Part shown: positions 61,620 through 64,000 of the stretch, piece by piece
Layout: every line of letters starts with the position of its first letter
Numbering within the stretch: the stretch's first letter is position 1
NCBI GenBank assembly: GCA_964472015.1
Contig: CAYYIP010000009.1
Coordinates: 22,465 to 86,464 of the forward strand
DNA length: 64,000 nucleotides
Origin: JAAYTD01 sp964472015
GTDB lineage: Bacteria; Bacteroidota; Ignavibacteria; Kapaibacteriales; UBA2268
Direction: 5' to 3'
Translations under genes and position numbers: made by a program
The notes under the pieces: generated by a model
Seen by the model: the letters and a program-made list of their open reading frames with translations, nothing else
What the model was told of the DNA's origin: nothing
Databases searched by the model: none

Positions 61620-62396
61620 ATGTTATCAGTTATAATACTTGCGGCCGGACTTGGAAAAAGAATGAATAACCCTAATATTCCTAAGGTGATGACAAGTTTG
61701 AATAATAAGCCTCTTATTTATTATGTATTAAACACTGCTAATAAATTAAAACCACAAAAAATTGTTTTAGTTGTTGGACATCATAGAGAATTATTAATAG
61801 ATTATGTAAATAATGAATTCAAAGAAGATAATATAAAATTTGCAATTCAATATGAACAATTAGGAACAGGCCACGCAACACAATGTGCAGAAAAAGAAAT
61901 ATGTTTTAATGCTAGTAATATTAACAATAATCCTAACATTCATAACATATTAATTCTCTCGGGCGATGTACCTCTTCTTTCTCATAAAACTTTAAATAAT
62001 TTTTTAGATACACATATTTCTAAAAATTCAGATATTTCTGTTTTAACAGCAATCGCAGATGATCCTAGTGGATATGGAAGAATAATTCGTAATAAAAACA
62101 ATGATTTTATTGCTATAGTAGAAGAAAAAGATGCTGACAAAAATATAAAATTAATAACCGAAATAAATAGTGGGATATATTGTGTTAAAGCTAATTTACT
62201 TTTCAATCTTTTAAAGAATGTTAATAATAAAAATAATCAAAATGAATATTATTTAACAGACATTATTGATATAGGAATAAAACAAAATTTAAATATTATA
62301 GCTATTAAGACTGCCAATTTTAAAGAAATACAAGGAATAAATACACGAGAGCAATTACAAGAAATAGAAAAATCTTTTTTAAATAATAAATCTTAA
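61620..62396 (+). CDS. GlmU-type N-acetylglucosamine-1-phosphate uridylyltransferase, single domain
   Basis: A 258-residue nucleotidyltransferase with the GlmU N-terminal motifs in order: LAAGLGKRMNN, QLGTGHATQ, LSGDVPLL, GYGRIIR, IVEEKDA and EINSGIYC. It would join UTP and GlcNAc-1-phosphate to UDP-GlcNAc, needed for peptidoglycan and LPS. The C-terminal left-handed beta-helix acetyltransferase of bifunctional GlmU is absent, so the acetylation step must be done elsewhere. AAAGGAG lies four bases before the ATG. Co-transcribed with panD. Confidence 0.85.
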   Translation: MLSVIILAAGLGKRMNNPNIPKVMTSLNNKPLIYYVLNTANKLKPQKIVLVVGHHRELLIDYVNNEFKEDNIKFAIQYEQLGTGHATQCAEKEICFNASNINNNPNIHNILILSGDVPLLSHKTLNNFLDTHISKNSDISVLTAIADDPSGYGRIIRNKNNDFIAIVEEKDADKNIKLITEINSGIYCVKANLLFNLLKNVNNKNNQNEYYLTDIIDIGIKQNLNIIAIKTANFKEIQGINTREQLQEIEKSFLNNKS

Positions 62397-62434
62397 CTAG
62401 TAGATAAATTTAAGTTATTTTATAAAAACTATAA

Positions 62435-62475
62435 AAAAAAGACAATATTATAATAGAATAATATTGTCTTTTTTA
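62435..62475. terminator. Bidirectional terminator after the uridylyltransferase gene
   Basis: GACAATATTA and TAATATTGTC pair around an eight-base loop, with A-run left and T-run right, between convergent stops at 62396 and 62503. Confidence 0.85.
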
Positions 62476-62502
62476 TTAATTGAATTTTTTATTGAATATG
62501 TT

Positions 62503-63744
62503 TTAATCCATAAAATGAACAAACATACCATCTGCTAATTTTGGTTCAAACCAAGTAGATTTTGGAGGCATAATAGCACCAGCATCTGCTATATCTATTA
62601 AATCTTTTACTGACGTTGGGAACATTGAAAAAGCAACTGTCATTTCACCTGAATTAACACGTCTTTCTAATTCATTTAGCCCTCTAATACCACCAACAAA
62701 ATCAATACGTTCACTTGTACGTGGATCATCGATACCTAAAAATGGATTAAGTACATATTTTTGCAATAATGATACATCTAAACGTTCTACTGGATCAGAT
62801 ACATTTGTTAATTCCGGTTTAAAGTTTAATTTATACCAATTTTTATTTATATACATTCCAACTTCACCACGTTGTTTTGGTTTATATTGAGAAGAAACTT
62901 TTTCTATGGAACATACTGTTTTCAACTTATTGAAAAATTCCTCTTCTGACGCACCATTCAAATCAACAACTACTCTATTATAATCCATTATATGTAAATG
63001 ACTTGCAGGGAATAAAACTGCCATATAATAATTATATTCTTCTTCACCGGTATGATTTGGATTTGCTTTTTCACGTTCTCTACCTACAATAGCACCTGCA
63101 GCGGAACGATGATGTCCATCTGCAATATAGAAATTTTTTGTACCTTTTAATAATTCTTCTATACGTGCAGAAACTTTTTCATCTCTTATAACCCAAGAAG
63201 TATGTCGTACATTCATATTATCAACAAGATCGTTATCAGGCTGATTCTTTACTACATCTGAAATAAGAGCATTGATCTCTTCATTATCAGGCATAGTTAA
63301 GAAAACCGGACCAGAATGTGCATTAGTAACACGTACATGGTTTGATCTATCTTCTTCTTTATCTTTACGTGTTTTTTCATGCTTTTTAATATTATTATTC
63401 CAATAATCATCTTTACTCACACAACCTACAAGACCATATTGAGTACGACCATCCATAGTTTGAGCATATACATATAAATATGGTTTTGGATCTGAAACAA
63501 TAGCCTTAATATCAATCAATTTTTGTAGATTTTCTTTTGCTTTTTGATAAACTCGGGGATCATATAGATCTATACTTGGATCTAAATCTATTTCAGGCTT
63601 TCCTACGTGTAAAAATGAATATAGATTACCTTTTACTTCTTCGCGTGCTTCGTCCGAAGTAAGAATATCATAAGGTTTTGCAGCTATTTTTTGAGCTAAT
63701 TCTTGTTTAGGTCTATAAGCCTTAAAAGGACGGAATATTGGCAT
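62503..63744 (-). CDS. DUF1015 family protein
   Basis: A 413-residue cytosolic protein of the DUF1015 family, widespread and related by fold to ParB/SerK-type kinases. The N-terminal IFRPFKAYRPKQELAQKIAAKPYD, the central FYIADGHHRSAAGAIVGRE and the C-terminal segment with DFVGGIRGLNELER are family features. A kinase-like activity on small molecules is suspected for relatives, but the substrate here is unknown. A Bacteroidota-type promoter (63859-63889) lies upstream. Confidence 0.88.
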   Translation of the reverse strand: MPIFRPFKAYRPKQELAQKIAAKPYDILTSDEAREEVKGNLYSFLHVGKPEIDLDPSIDLYDPRVYQKAKENLQKLIDIKAIVSDPKPYLYVYAQTMDGRTQYGLVGCVSKDDYWNNNIKKHEKTRKDKEEDRSNHVRVTNAHSGPVFLTMPDNEEINALISDVVKNQPDNDLVDNMNVRHTSWVIRDEKVSARIEELLKGTKNFYIADGHHRSAAGAIVGREREKANPNHTGEEEYNYYMAVLFPASHLHIMDYNRVVVDLNGASEEEFFNKLKTVCSIEKVSSQYKPKQRGEVGMYINKNWYKLNFKPELTNVSDPVERLDVSLLQKYVLNPFLGIDDPRTSERIDFVGGIRGLNELERRVNSGEMTVAFSMFPTSVKDLIDIADAGAIMPPKSTWFEPKLADGMFVHFMD

Positions 63745-63858
63745 AATTATACCTTCGTTATTATTTTAAATTAAAATATATTATTTATTTTTACTTAGTA
63801 CTATTATTTATATATAAGATAAAATTAATTATAAATATATAAATAAAAAATAATCTTA

Positions 63859-63889
63859 CAAAAATACAAAATTTTAATAATATAACAAA
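63859..63889 (-). promoter_or_regulatory. Promoter for the DUF1015 gene, Bacteroidota type
   Basis: Minus strand: TTTG (63886-63889), a 19-base spacer and TATTTTTG (63859-63866), 115 bases from the DUF1015 start and downstream of the end of the next gene. Confidence 0.6.
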
Positions 63890-63924
63890 ATTATACTATT
63901 ATAACTTACTATAAAAATATAATT

Positions 63925-64000
63925 TTATCTAAAATTGATTGTAGAAGATAAATCTTGCATTATTTTAGAAGTTTCTAATAAAGATTTTATAATATTTTGA
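63925..64000 (-). CDS. C-terminal fragment of a protein running off the window
   Basis: On the minus strand an open frame enters from the right edge and ends with TAA at 63925, encoding about 24 residues (NIIKSLLETSKIMQDLSS region), helical and charged. The promoter of the DUF1015 gene begins about 35 bases further on, which supports this being a real gene end. Identity unknown. Confidence 0.4.
   Translation of the reverse strand, partial: QNIIKSLLETSKIMQDLSSTINFR

Noticed and set aside
1..64000. Search for CRISPR arrays, tRNA or rRNA genes, insertion sequences and phage genes
   Set aside because: No regularly spaced repeats, cloverleaf-type sequences, transposase motifs or terminal inverted repeats with target duplications could be seen.

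Overview
The window is a strongly AT-rich stretch of bacterial chromosome made almost entirely of conserved housekeeping genes. Lineage signals point to the Bacteroidota/Chlorobiota (FCB) side of the tree. There is a secreted protein with a type IX secretion C-terminal sorting domain (43528-45792, minus) and a TonB-dependent receptor with a carboxypeptidase-like N-terminal domain (58829-61087). Several intergenic sites match the Bacteroidota sigma-A promoter pattern TTTG-N19/20-TAnnTTTG. Cys-poor L36, L31 and S14 also fit. Unlike classical Bacteroidia, many genes here carry clear Shine-Dalgarno (GGAG-type) sequences and several ribosomal genes use GTG or TTG starts. That would fit a deep lineage such as Kapabacteria or Ignavibacteria, but I cannot settle the lineage from sequence alone. 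I see no tRNA, rRNA, CRISPR array, insertion sequence, integrase or phage gene.

Layout. 1-2.9 kb: edge of a secreted-protein gene, an NlpC/P60 hydrolase and purB. 2.9-12.8 kb (minus): scpB, then a complete late-to-early biotin operon bioB-bioA-bioF-bioG-bioC-bioD, ending in a large Dna2-like nuclease-helicase. 12.9-17.2 kb (plus): a secreted beta-propeller-like protein, gpmI and a LolC/E-type permease. 17.3-19.4 kb (minus): a small conserved-looking ORF, rpmE and rpsR, then a LysM plus N-acetylmuramoyl-L-alanine amidase. 19.6-38.9 kb (minus): one continuous str-S10-spc-alpha ribosomal cluster, from rpsL through fusA, tuf, the S10 and spc operons, secY, map, infA, rpmJ, rpsM, rpsK and rpoA to rplQ. 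rpsD is absent from its usual place between rpsK and rpoA. 39.3-43.4 kb: a mannose-1-phosphate guanylyltransferase, a lipoprotein cyclophilin, an NTF2-like lipoprotein, an isolated nuoJ-nuoK pair and a secreted unknown. 43.5-53.3 kb (mainly minus): the T9SS cargo protein, a UPF0173 hydrolase, ispH, a four-subunit 2-oxoacid:ferredoxin oxidoreductase, a STAS-MlaE permease with an outer-membrane-like partner, and adk. 53.6-64 kb: aspA, a SufS-type cysteine desulfurase, a secreted unknown, an arabinose-5-phosphate isomerase, a TonB-dependent receptor, panD with a stand-alone GlmU-type uridylyltransferase, and a DUF1015 protein.

How it works together. The core is the translation and secretion supercluster, apparently driven by tandem promoters upstream of rpsL and a second promoter between map and infA. 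Around it are cofactor synthesis (biotin, pantothenate via panD, isoprenoids via ispH), ferredoxin-linked 2-oxoacid metabolism that suggests an anaerobic or microaerobic life, and cell-envelope building (guanylyltransferase, KdsD-type isomerase, uridylyltransferase, amidase, NlpC/P60, lipid transport). Most convergent gene pairs are separated by near-perfect palindromes followed by T-runs, which look like bidirectional terminators. I found no clear new defence or mobile system. The points most worth checking are the Dna2-like nuclease-helicase attached to the biotin operon, the missing rpsD, the orphan nuoJK pair, the split GlmU, the 56-residue ORF ahead of rpmE, and the mix of Bacteroidota-type promoters with Shine-Dalgarno signals.
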